Shown: positions 9,502 to 18,800 of the stretch, in pieces
Layout: every line of letters starts with the position of its first letter
Numbering within the stretch: position 1 is the first letter of the stretch
Source: Catenovulum adriaticum
GTDB taxonomy: Bacteria; Pseudomonadota; Gammaproteobacteria; Enterobacterales; Alteromonadaceae
Reading direction: 5' to 3'
NCBI RefSeq assembly: GCF_026725475.1
Contig: NZ_CP109965.1
Location: 310,001-374,000, forward strand
DNA: 64,000 bases
Made by a program: the position numbers and the translations under genes
The notes under the pieces: model-generated
Databases searched by the model: none
What the model was told of the DNA's origin: nothing
What the model saw: only the letters and a program-made list of their open reading frames with translations

Positions 9502-9502
9502 C

Positions 9503-10099
9503 TTAGGCTTTTAGTAATAGCATTAAATGCATCCTGTCTTTAACTTTTAATTTATAGAAAATGGACGTTAAGTGCTCTTTAACGGTTCGTTCTGTAATAT
9601 TTAAAGTGAGCGCCACTTGTTTATTACTTTGACCGGTAATCACTTGAGTGGCGACCTCTAGTTCACGTTTTGTTAATTTTTGTAATAACTTTTCTTGATT
9701 AGCAGCTGGGGTTGGCGCACTTTTAGCTAACCTGCCCACTAAATTTGCTAGCAAACCACTGGGTATCCATAATGCACCGCTTTGAATTGTGGCACTAGCC
9801 TGTTCAATAATATGGCTACTGGATAATGCCTCGAGATAACCTCTCGCACCAGCCTCTAAGGCTTGGCAGAGCTCTTCAACAGTTAATCTTTTAGTCATCA
9901 CGACCACGGGAGTGCCCTGCGTTTCATACTTTCTGATAATGGTTAGCCAATTTGGAATACCAGCTAAAATCCAACAAATTTCAGTCTCTTGAAAAGTTGC
10001 GATATCGTTTTTTTCAGCAACGATTTGAGCGATCGGACAAGCTTGTTTCCAGCGAGGTGACACTAAGTTTTTTTCAGTAATAAATAAATGTCGTTTCAT
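9503..10099 (-). CDS. LuxR-family regulator, CsgD/VpsT-like, degenerate receiver
   Basis: A 198-residue transcription factor with a receiver-like N-terminal half (1-120) and a LuxR-type HTH (about 140-198; LTKRELEVA, NKQVALTLNITERTVKEHL). The receiver lacks phosphorylation residues: TEK stands where the acidic pair should be, the beta3 segment reads ICWILAGIP without the acceptor Asp, and the usual Lys region is GYLEAL. The layout resembles CsgD and VpsT. W111-I-P-S114 sits at the position of VpsT's c-di-GMP-binding W[FLM][TS]R motif, but lacks the Arg. Its start overlaps the lapC stop by 4 bases (ATGA), so it is the last gene of the lapE-lapB-lapC operon. An inferred role is feedback control of the adhesin or matrix genes. 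Confidence 0.85.
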   Translation of the reverse strand: MKRHLFITEKNLVSPRWKQACPIAQIVAEKNDIATFQETEICWILAGIPNWLTIIRKYETQGTPVVVMTKRLTVEELCQALEAGARGYLEALSSSHIIEQASATIQSGALWIPSGLLANLVGRLAKSAPTPAANQEKLLQKLTKRELEVATQVITGQSNKQVALTLNITERTVKEHLTSIFYKLKVKDRMHLMLLLKA

Positions 10100-11523
10100 C
10101 GTTCTGTCATTGCCTGTGAAGTCGCGCGTAAAATAGGTTTCATTAAATATTCTAAAATAGTTTTTTTGCCAGTGATAATATCGACCTGAGTAGTCATTCC
10201 TGGGATGATTGAGAACTGCTCAGCAAGTTTGGTTGCTTTAGTTGTGAGCCTGACAAGATAAAAAGTATTATCTTTTTCGTCAGTAATAGTATCTGGGCTA
10301 ATGTGCACCAATTCAGCTTCTAAGCCTCCATAAATGGTAAAGTCATATGCACTAAATTTTATCGTTGCTGATTGTCCAGCTTTTAAAAAGGCAATATCTT
10401 TAGGGGATATTTTAGCTTCAACCACTAATTGGTCGTCCAGAGGAATGATTTCAATTAAATTACTGCCCGGTTGAATGATGCCTCCAATCGTATTAACAAG
10501 CATTCGTTGAATTGTGCCTCTTACCGGAGAGCGAATTGCGGTTTGTGTGACTTTATCTGCCAGTCCTGATTTACTTTCTCTAAGTGCATCTAACCGGATA
10601 ATGGTTTCAGATAATTGATTATTCCATTTATTGATGGCACTCAGTTCTATTTCTCTTATTTTGTTGCTGGCTTGGCTAATAGCCGAGCGGCTTTTATTAA
10701 TGGCTGCTTGCGCTCGTTTTATTTCCCCCTCTAATTCGATAACTTGGCGCTCTAATCTGATGATATCCATATCTGATACAGCGCCTGACTTTAATAAAGG
10801 CTTAGTAACTGAAAGCTCTCGTTTTACTAATTTTAAACTGCTGCTGTATTGCTCTTTAGCAGCCAGTGACTCATTTAAATCTTGCTGTTTTTGTTCTACT
10901 TGTTTTTGTTGAATTTCAATTTGTTTATCTAATCCTTCTAAATTTGAGTTGTAAATAAGTCGTTCATGCGCGACAGCTTGAGGTGCGTTTTTAATTAAAG
11001 TTTTTGGAAAAATAGGCGTTGTTTTTGAGGTTAAGGCTTTCAAGCGCACAACCTCTGCACTTAAAGAAAAAAACTGAGTTTGGTTTTCTCGTAAACTGGA
11101 GATAAAGCGAGTTGGATCTATTTCAATTAATAAATCTCCTTTATCAACTGTTTGACCCTCTGTTACTAAAATATCTTCTATCATGCCACCATCGTAAGAT
11201 TGAACAACTTGCAGTTTATGTGATGGTATTACTTTACCTTCCCCTTTGGTTATTTCGTCTAATTGGGCAAACCCAGCCCAAACAATCAGGCAAATTAAAC
11301 TAAGCACAATGATATAGAGCAACTTTCTAGCATTGGCGGGTTCTTGTTGAATTTGTTGCCATTTTGCATCGATAACCCAGTCTTTGCTGTCAGCTGGTTT
11401 TATCCATTTATCGAAAAGTTTAGATAGCCACGAAGACTTATCTGCTTTATGTTGCGTTAGCTTGGATATGCTGTTAAATCCTTTTTGTTCTAAGCTATCT
11501 TTATTTTTTTTATCTTGGCTCAT
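10096..11523 (-). CDS. lapC: LapC-type membrane fusion protein of type I secretion (HlyD family)
   Basis: The periplasmic adaptor linking the inner-membrane ABC transporter LapB to the outer-membrane channel. Layout of the 475 residues: cytoplasmic N-terminus, one TM helix (about 67-87, LLYIIVLSLICLIVWAGF), a lipoyl/barrel-sandwich half (GEGKVIPS, ILVTEGQTVDKGDLL), a long coiled-coil hairpin (about 190-300), the second lipoyl half (IRSPVRGTIQRM) and the beta-barrel domain ending near the conserved PGMTTQVDI. The length is normal for HlyD proteins. It overlaps lapB by 4 bases upstream and the LuxR-family regulator gene by 4 bases downstream. Confidence 0.94.
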   Translation of the reverse strand: MSQDKKNKDSLEQKGFNSISKLTQHKADKSSWLSKLFDKWIKPADSKDWVIDAKWQQIQQEPANARKLLYIIVLSLICLIVWAGFAQLDEITKGEGKVIPSHKLQVVQSYDGGMIEDILVTEGQTVDKGDLLIEIDPTRFISSLRENQTQFFSLSAEVVRLKALTSKTTPIFPKTLIKNAPQAVAHERLIYNSNLEGLDKQIEIQQKQVEQKQQDLNESLAAKEQYSSSLKLVKRELSVTKPLLKSGAVSDMDIIRLERQVIELEGEIKRAQAAINKSRSAISQASNKIREIELSAINKWNNQLSETIIRLDALRESKSGLADKVTQTAIRSPVRGTIQRMLVNTIGGIIQPGSNLIEIIPLDDQLVVEAKISPKDIAFLKAGQSATIKFSAYDFTIYGGLEAELVHISPDTITDEKDNTFYLVRLTTKATKLAEQFSIIPGMTTQVDIITGKKTILEYLMKPILRATSQAMTER

Positions 11524-13661
11524 GATGCTTTGCTAACCTCACCATTTCGTAATGATAAAATCACTTTTTCTTTTGCCCCGTCGGCAACTAATTTACCTTG
11601 GTCTAAGACGATCACTCTGTCTGCTAACTCCAATAAAGATGATTTATGCGTAATTAAAATGAGCGTTTTTTCTGCAGATAGTTGTTTGAAGTTGTGAATT
11701 ATTTTATGTTCACTTTGGTGATCTAATGCACCCGTTGGTTCATCTAGTAAATATAAGTTTGGATTGTTGATAATGGCACGAGCAATGGCAATTGATTGTC
11801 GTTGACCACCAGATAATAATTTTCCTTGTTCCCCCACGGGTAAGTTTGCGCCGTCCGGGTGAAAGTGAATAAGTGTATCTAAATGACTCATTTTGCAGGC
11901 TCTTAAAAAATCATCATCAGAAGGTTGTCCAAATGCGATATTAATGTTGTCTTTGAGCGAGCCATAAAACAGGCAAATATCTTGCGGAACATAGCCTATG
12001 TTATGTCTAAGTTCAAATGGGTCTAATTGTGAAATTTCGATGCCGTCAATTAAAATACTGCCAGATTCCGCTTGGTATAAACCCATTAATAATTTTTCAA
12101 TTGTACTTTTACCCGAGCCATTTTTACCTAAAATGGCTATATGTTCTCCAGCTTTTATCTTAAAGCTGACATTGGCTAAAGCGTGTTTTTGTTGATCTGG
12201 GTATTTAAAATAAACATTTTTAAATTCGATATCACCGTGAATAACAGGGTGACTCAGATAAGATTTATCATGAGGTTTTTCTATTGGTTTATCCATGATT
12301 TCATCAAGTGAGTTCATGGAGGTTGCTGCGTTATGGTATTGAGAAATTAATGCAGCAGTTTGACTTAAAGGCCCCATGGCTCGAGATGATAATAAATAAG
12401 CAGCTATTAACCCCCCTTGGCTTAATTCACCTTCAATAATTAAATATACACCTGTAATAATAATTGCAATTCCAACGGTTTGCTGCAGCCAAGTTGCCAA
12501 ATTATTAATAGATACTGAAATTGAGCGAATTTTTGCTGTGATACTGGCTAGTTCAATAGTGGTGCTTTCCCAAGTCTGTTGAGTTTTCGACTCAACATTA
12601 AAGCTTTTTATTTCATCAATATTATGAATGCTTTCTACTAATGTGGCGTTGCGCATCGCGCTGGCTTTCATTGAAAGTTCGGTTAATTCATGCATTTTAT
12701 GTTGAGCGGATAATGCATATAAAAAAATAAAAATAGCCCCAAATATAATTGGAATAATAAGTTGGGGACTAATTAACGCAATAATAGTGATAAAAATGAG
12801 CACAAAAGGTAAATCAACTAAAGCCACTACTATCATAGAACCGCAAAAGTTACGTACGGATTCAAAAGCTTGAACGTTAGTTGCAAATGAGCCTGCTGAA
12901 ACGGGGCGATTAAGCAATTGCATCCCGAGTACATTTTCCATAATGCGAGATGAGGCTTTAATATCGATACGACTCGCTGCTAGCTCAACAAAATAATTTC
13001 TGACCAATCTTAAAACTAAATCTGCGCTTAGCGCAATAATAACGCCAATCGCGAGTACCCATAAAGTTTCGGTTGCGCTATTAGGCACAACTCGGTCGTA
13101 AACATTCATTACAAATAGCGGCATTGCGATTGAAAAAATGCTAATGACCGCCGCACAAATAATTACATCTCGGTAAAGTGGTCTGCATTCTTTGACAATA
13201 CTCCAAAACCAACTGACGGGTTTATCTGTATTTATATCGGACGTTCTGTTGTCAAAATGAAACTCAGGTCGAATATATATGAGCTGTTGAGTATAAGTTT
13301 GCTCTAGCTCATTCATTGCAACTTCAACGACTGAGTGATCTAGCTCGGGGTAAATAACATGTGCAATTTCTTGGTTAGATTCTATTTTGATTAATATGCA
13401 AGCTTGGTTATCTTTTAGGAGTAAAATAACGGGTAGTAGCTGTTTATTTATTTGCATTAAAGCTCGGCTCGCTATTTTGCTAGTAAACCCAACACGTTTT
13501 GCAGCTCGGCTGAAATTAGAAGGTTTAAGCTCACCGTTTTCTAATGGCAAGCCCGATAAAATAGATTGACCAGCAATATTAATATTATGATAGTGGGCAA
13601 TCGCTTGTAAGCAGTTGTATAAAATGCCGCCTGAGTCGTCTTGAATAGAGTTACTCATCAA
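11520..13661 (-). CDS. lapB: LapB-type type I secretion ABC transporter with C39-like domain
   Basis: The inner-membrane ATPase that energises adhesin export. The 713 residues hold an N-terminal C39-like domain (about 1-140), an ABC transmembrane domain with six helices (about 160-460) and a nucleotide-binding domain with Walker A GKNGSGKST (near 510), signature LSGGQRQ and Walker B LYLLDEPT. In the C39-like part the expected DCG is SGG, so the catalytic Cys is missing. It is therefore a substrate-docking domain and not a processing peptidase, as in other Lap/RTX exporters. It follows lapE with a 78-base gap containing a hairpin and overlaps lapC. Confidence 0.95.
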   Translation of the reverse strand: MMSNSIQDDSGGILYNCLQAIAHYHNINIAGQSILSGLPLENGELKPSNFSRAAKRVGFTSKIASRALMQINKQLLPVILLLKDNQACILIKIESNQEIAHVIYPELDHSVVEVAMNELEQTYTQQLIYIRPEFHFDNRTSDINTDKPVSWFWSIVKECRPLYRDVIICAAVISIFSIAMPLFVMNVYDRVVPNSATETLWVLAIGVIIALSADLVLRLVRNYFVELAASRIDIKASSRIMENVLGMQLLNRPVSAGSFATNVQAFESVRNFCGSMIVVALVDLPFVLIFITIIALISPQLIIPIIFGAIFIFLYALSAQHKMHELTELSMKASAMRNATLVESIHNIDEIKSFNVESKTQQTWESTTIELASITAKIRSISVSINNLATWLQQTVGIAIIITGVYLIIEGELSQGGLIAAYLLSSRAMGPLSQTAALISQYHNAATSMNSLDEIMDKPIEKPHDKSYLSHPVIHGDIEFKNVYFKYPDQQKHALANVSFKIKAGEHIAILGKNGSGKSTIEKLLMGLYQAESGSILIDGIEISQLDPFELRHNIGYVPQDICLFYGSLKDNINIAFGQPSDDDFLRACKMSHLDTLIHFHPDGANLPVGEQGKLLSGGQRQSIAIARAIINNPNLYLLDEPTGALDHQSEHKIIHNFKQLSAEKTLILITHKSSLLELADRVIVLDQGKLVADGAKEKVILSLRNGEVSKAS

Positions 13662-13698
13662 AGTCCTTGTTGTAGCCGTTTACTTTGTATAGCGAGCA

Positions 13699-13719
13699 GC
13701 GTTGAGCATCACTCAACGC
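13699..13719 (-). promoter_or_regulatory. Hairpin between lapE and lapB
   Basis: A perfect 8-bp inverted repeat, GCGTTGAG and CTCAACGC, flanks a 5-base loop in the 78-base gap between lapE and lapB. No T-run follows on the minus strand, so it is more likely an mRNA processing or stability element, or a partial attenuator, than a full terminator. Confidence 0.45.
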
Positions 13720-13739
13720 CGAATTATTGTTATCATGAG

Positions 13740-15692
13740 CTAAAAGCTATTTTTTTTTATAGCCTGCTGAAATTCCGCACTTACTTTTGCCTCTATTCTT
13801 CTATTTATAGCATTGGCTCTAGATGTAATTTCATTGATTTTTGGTTGCTCTTCACCGTAGCCAATTGAACGAACTCTATTTGGAGATACGCCGTAAGTTC
13901 GGGTTAATACATCTGCAACGGAGAATGCGCGTTTTTCAGATAGTTTTTTGTTGTAGTTTGCATCACCATCAAGCGAACTATGTCCTTGAATCTCAACAAC
14001 AGTTTCAGGATATTTCTCTAAAAAATCCGATAGCTTTTTTATTTCTAAGTAATATTGTCTTTGAACTTCTGACGAGTTAGATGCAAATGGAATTTTGATA
14101 TCAACAGAAACCGTTTCGTTTTTAAACAAAGTACAGCCACGTGCATTAACTCTGTCATTAGGTGAGGTATCAGGGCAAAGGTCAATTGAGTCGTAAACTC
14201 CGTCTTTATCGGTATCTGTCGTATCTGGTTTTGCAATTTCGCGTGGTTCATGTGGTTCATATTGACGCATTGCTTGGTTGATATCGTAAGTAGGACACGC
14301 TGAGTTAGGATCAAACTTTATAGGCTCATCAGTTAACTGATTAACTGAGGGGATTTCATTTGGGCTAACATTTAATACTGGTAAAATTTGTCCCATTTCG
14401 GTTAAAACACTGAGTTGTGCAGTTAATTTATCGTATTGAGCGCTAATGTATGCTCGGCTAGACTGGAAGAACTCATTTTCTGAATCTAGCACATCTAGCA
14501 AGGTGCGCTGACCTATATCAAATTGGTCTTTATAAGCTGTTTTAACTTTGCTTGAAGCATTTCTGTGGTTTTCTAAAGCAGGGAGTTGTGAACCAATAAC
14601 ACGGATATCATTGTATGCGATCTGTACATTCTGTCTGATTTCCTGACAGGCCTGATCTCGTAAGTCTTTCGCTAAATTAACATCTTGATAAGCTTGTTTG
14701 ATTGATGCTTTATCTGCGCCGCCTCGAAATAAGTTGTAACGAATTTCAATACCGACTCGACCTTCAGTTCTATCTTCGTCAAAACCAAATTCATCTCTGT
14801 CTTCTATACCATAACGGGCGGTTAAATTAACGCGGGGGTGGTAGCCAGACTTTCGGCTTTTAGCTAGAGATTCTTGTGCTTGGATATTGTACAAAGTTGC
14901 ATAAAACTTAGGGTTATTTGAATAAGCTTGATTGAGTACTGACTTGATTTTGTTAGGAATATTACTCGATGGTACAGAAAAAGGGGTCATGTTTTTGGGT
15001 GGCATTTGCCCAATAATTCGTAAATATCTAGCTATTACGTCATGCAAGTTTGATTTTTCAGTTAATAAGTTGGTTTGGGCGAGTGATAAACGGCCCGTGA
15101 TTTGCTCAAGATCGGCAGCTCGAGAAACACCAGCGTCGACACTTTGCTTTATTTGATTAAATACAGCTTCATGCGTTTTTAAGCTGTCTTTGGCAATGAG
15201 GGTGAGTTGTTTAAATTTAAGCACATCTAAATAGGCTCTGGCTGCTTCAAATGCTGTTAAATTCGCTTGTTCCATTAGTTCAAAATAGCGGACTACTTGA
15301 GTATTCTCAAAACGAGCAACGTTATTACTGGTTTCAAAACCATCGTATAACATTTGCGTCAAACTGATTTCAGCACTATTTGTTGAGAAGCTGTCGCTGT
15401 TACCATAGTTTTGTTTTTGGTAACCAATGTTGGCATTAAAATCTATGGTGGGGAAAAATCCAGATTCTGCTATTTCAGTGCCTTGAATAGCGCTTTTAAA
15501 CGCATGCCATTTTTCTTGTACCCTTGGATTTTTATTGATGGCTTGTTGAACTTGTTGAGTGATTCCTTGAGTTTGCTCTGCGAAGCTTAGTGGTGATACT
15601 AATACGGTGGTAGTTACTGTGAGTGTACGTATTAAATAGTTAACTGCATACTTAATTGAACAAGTCATACGGTTTCTCCGAGTATGATTCAC
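13740..15692 (-). CDS. lapE: TolC-family outer-membrane channel fused to OmpA domain (LapE/AggA-like)
   Basis: Outer-membrane channel of the type I adhesin exporter, 650 residues. After a signal peptide (cut near SFAEQT; M9 is an alternative start) comes a TolC-like domain (about 45-450) ending with GQRTLLDVLDSENEFF. A thrombospondin type-3-like, calcium-binding-type linker follows (DTDKDGVYDSIDLCPDT, about 490-510), then an OmpA-like peptidoglycan-binding domain (about 530-645) with LSEKRAFSV and NRRIEA. In that domain the usual GHTD is GHSS, so the Asp that contacts diaminopimelate is absent, while the Arg of LSxxRA is kept. In Shewanella, as I recall, the AggA channel and the OmpA-domain protein are separate adjacent genes, so this looks like their fusion. 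First gene of the minus-strand export operon, divergent from lapA. Confidence 0.92.
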   Translation of the reverse strand: MNHTRRNRMTCSIKYAVNYLIRTLTVTTTVLVSPLSFAEQTQGITQQVQQAINKNPRVQEKWHAFKSAIQGTEIAESGFFPTIDFNANIGYQKQNYGNSDSFSTNSAEISLTQMLYDGFETSNNVARFENTQVVRYFELMEQANLTAFEAARAYLDVLKFKQLTLIAKDSLKTHEAVFNQIKQSVDAGVSRAADLEQITGRLSLAQTNLLTEKSNLHDVIARYLRIIGQMPPKNMTPFSVPSSNIPNKIKSVLNQAYSNNPKFYATLYNIQAQESLAKSRKSGYHPRVNLTARYGIEDRDEFGFDEDRTEGRVGIEIRYNLFRGGADKASIKQAYQDVNLAKDLRDQACQEIRQNVQIAYNDIRVIGSQLPALENHRNASSKVKTAYKDQFDIGQRTLLDVLDSENEFFQSSRAYISAQYDKLTAQLSVLTEMGQILPVLNVSPNEIPSVNQLTDEPIKFDPNSACPTYDINQAMRQYEPHEPREIAKPDTTDTDKDGVYDSIDLCPDTSPNDRVNARGCTLFKNETVSVDIKIPFASNSSEVQRQYYLEIKKLSDFLEKYPETVVEIQGHSSLDGDANYNKKLSEKRAFSVADVLTRTYGVSPNRVRSIGYGEEQPKINEITSRANAINRRIEAKVSAEFQQAIKKNSF

Positions 15693-15899
15693 TTACAAAT
15701 TTCCTTGAATTTAAAACTTAGAAAACAAATTCACATTCTGCAAATTAATTTTTTTATTAACTGCAATTTTATTATTTTTGCTTTAACTGGACTTTAGTCC
15801 AATAGATATCCGGTCAAGCACTTCTACACTTAAATTATCATATAGGTTGAATACCCCATTCAGCCTAGAGTCGTTTAATTAACGGATTTGGTGAAGACT
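15693..15899. promoter_or_regulatory. Divergent lapE/lapA promoter region
   Basis: This 207-base AT-rich interval separates the export operon from the giant adhesin gene and must carry both promoters. It contains the palindrome TGGACTTTAGTCCA (15788-15801) and a weaker inverted repeat TGAAT/ATTCA (about 15849-15863). No confident -35/-10 pair was assigned. Confidence 0.6.
15788..15801. promoter_or_regulatory. Candidate operator palindrome TGGACTTTAGTCCA
   Basis: Perfect 6-bp arms (TGGACT/AGTCCA) around TT, near the centre of the lapE/lapA divergent region. The dyad form suits a dimeric regulator. The CsgD/VpsT-like protein at the end of the lapE operon is an obvious candidate, but this is inference. 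Confidence 0.35.
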
Positions 15900-18800
15900 A
15901 TGAATGAAGTTATTGCGGTTGTTGTAGAAATTCAAGGTGATTGTTTTGTGCAAGGAGCAGGTGGTGAGCTTACGTCACTGGAGGCAGGTAGTCAGATAGT
16001 ACAAGGCGAAACCCTTATTACTTATCAAAACTCGTTTATAACCCTTAATTTCGGTGAAGACCAAATTACGATTCCCGAAAATCAAATCATAGAAATTACG
16101 CCTAATTTATCGACAGCAGCGATTATCGAACGATTAGAAAGCCAAGTAGATGAATCCAGTATAGATGAAACCTTTTCATGGCTTGAGCAATTACCTTATC
16201 AAAATGATGAAAATTCAGAGAATGTCCCGCAACAACAGGATGATGCGACTGATGAGCAGGGCGTTGACGATTTTTTAACGGCTCTGTCTGGTGACGGCGA
16301 TATTCTTTCTCAATTGGAAGCAACCGCCGCGGGTGGTCAAGCAAACGGCGGTGGTGGTGGGGTTTCTTTTGTTCGCTTATTACGAATTGCCCAAACCACT
16401 GAACCACTTAGTTTTCAGTTTAATGCGGATAATGATCAAACTACACCTTTACAGCAGAATTTTGCCAATGACACTGCCGCTATCACAGACATTCAAGTAG
16501 AAGATTTATCTTTTAATATTGATCCTCTCGGCGATATAAATAATCCAACACCGACAATTACAGGTAGTTCAACAGCTGAAGCAGGCAGCCAAGTTAGTAT
16601 TTCTATAATAGATAGCGATGGTCAAACTCAAGTGTTAACAACTGAAGTGGATGAAAATGGTAATTGGTCTGTTGAAGCTGATACAGACTTACCTGAAGGT
16701 GAGTTCTCTGTTGACGGTTCAATTGAAAGTAATAACGGAAATGTAGCGACCAATGACGGAGATACAGAAACAGGCACTATCGATACGACACCCCCTATTG
16801 TAACAGTTAATGAAATTGGCGAGATCAATGACCAATCACCAATTATAAGTGGCAGTAGTGATTTAGATGCAGAGACTCTTGTTACCGTAGTGATAAACGA
16901 TAGCGCAGGCGCAACTCAACAACTAACAGCTGAAACAGATGGTGATGGTAACTGGTCAGTTGAGGTTGGCGTATTACCTGAAGGAGAGTTTAGCTATACA
17001 GTCAGTGTATCTGATCCTGCCGGCAATATAACGCAAATAAGTGGCAGTGGTGAGGTCGATTTAACTGCACCTGTGATTAGTATTGATGAGATCGGTGTGA
17101 TAAATGATGCTACCCCATTAATTATTGGCGCTAGCGACGCAGCGTCTGGCAGTGTTGTTGATATAACTGTAACTGATTCCCTTGGAACTGAACAAAATAC
17201 AACCACTGAGGTTCAAGCAGATGGAAGTTGGCAAGTTGAAATGGGTAATGAATTAAGTGAAGGTGATTTTACTGTATCTGCGTCAGTTTCAGATTTAGCG
17301 GGTAATCAAGCTAATGCCCAGCAAAATGGCACTTTAAGCCTAGCCGCACCCGAATTAACAATTAATGAAATTCCCGTAACTAATGATTTAACACCGAGTG
17401 TGAGCGGAACCAGCGATGCTGGTCAAGGTACTAGTATTAATATTGAAGTAACCGATGGTGCTGGAAATATTCAAAATGTGACAGCTGAAGTGGATGAAAA
17501 TGGTGGTTGGTCAGTTGAGGTTGCTGAGGAATTATCCGAAGGGGAATTTACGATAGAAGTAAACGTGACGGAAAATGGGGTCACAACCACGCTTAGTGAA
17601 ACTGGTGAAATTGATGTTACACCGCCCGTTATGAGCATGGATGAGATTGGATCAATAAATGAACAACAGCCAACACTCACGGGAAGCTCTAATCTGCCGC
17701 CAGCTAGTTTAATTACGATTGTGGTGACTGATTCACAGGGTAATGAGCAAACTTTGTCAGCCGAAGTCGATCAGCAAGGTTTATGGCAGGTTGAGGTGCC
17801 AGCTGCGATAAGTGAAGGCGAGTTTTCAGTTGGTTTAAGTGCAGCAGATAGTGCAGGTAATACAGGTACAGCGCAAGCACAAGGCGAAATAGATTTAACG
17901 GCGCCAGAATTGAGCGTGACAGAGTTAGGTACAATCAATAATAACCAACCGACAGTGAGCGGAACCAGTAATGCAACTGTGGGCAGTGAAATTCAAATTA
18001 GCGTGATAGACAGCGAGGGTCAAACTCAAAGCATAGACGCATTAGTAACAGGAGATGGCAGTTGGTCAGCACAGTTACCCTCAGCGGTTGCTGATGGTGA
18101 AGTTGAAATTAGTGCACAACTCAGTGATGAAGCCGGCAATCAAAGCAGCCAAAACATCACCTTTTCAGTCGATACCCAAGCACCCGGTATTAGCATTAAT
18201 CCACTTGGTGAAAATAATGATAATACACCACAAATTAGCGGTATTTCAGATGAAGTACAAGGCAGTGAAATTAGCGTTACCATTACAGATGTCAATGGAG
18301 ATAGCCAAACGCAAGCCGCGACAGTTGACGAGGACGGAAACTGGAGTGTAGAGGCGGACCAAGCTTTAGCCGAAGGTCCTTATAGTGTTAATGCAAGTGT
18401 AACAGATAGCGCAGGTAATACAGGTACAGCGCAAGCACAAGGCGAAATAGATTTAACGGCGCCAGAATTGAGCGTGACAGAGTTAGGTACAATCAATAAT
18501 AACCAACCGACAGTGAGCGGAACCAGTAATGCAACTGTGGGCAGTGAAATTCAAATTAGCGTGATAGACAGCGAGGGTCAAACTCAAAGCATAGACGCAT
18601 TAGTAACAGGAGATGGCAGTTGGTCAGCACAGTTACCCTCAGCGGTTGCTGATGGTGAAGTTGAAATTAGTGCACAACTCAGTGATGAAGCCGGCAACCA
18701 AAGCAGCCAAAACATCACCTTTTCAGTCGATACCCAAGCACCCGGTATTAGCATTAATCCACTTGGTGAAAATAATGATAATACACCACAAATTAGCGGT

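Noticed and set aside
13600..13661. Active C39 peptidase in LapB
   Set aside because: The catalytic Cys is replaced (SGG in place of DCG), so processing of a double-glycine leader is not expected.
15888..15899. TTG or GTG start for lapA four or three codons upstream
   Set aside because: The ATG at 15900 gives the N-terminus expected for LapA proteins and has GGTGA just upstream; the other starts remain possible but are less likely.
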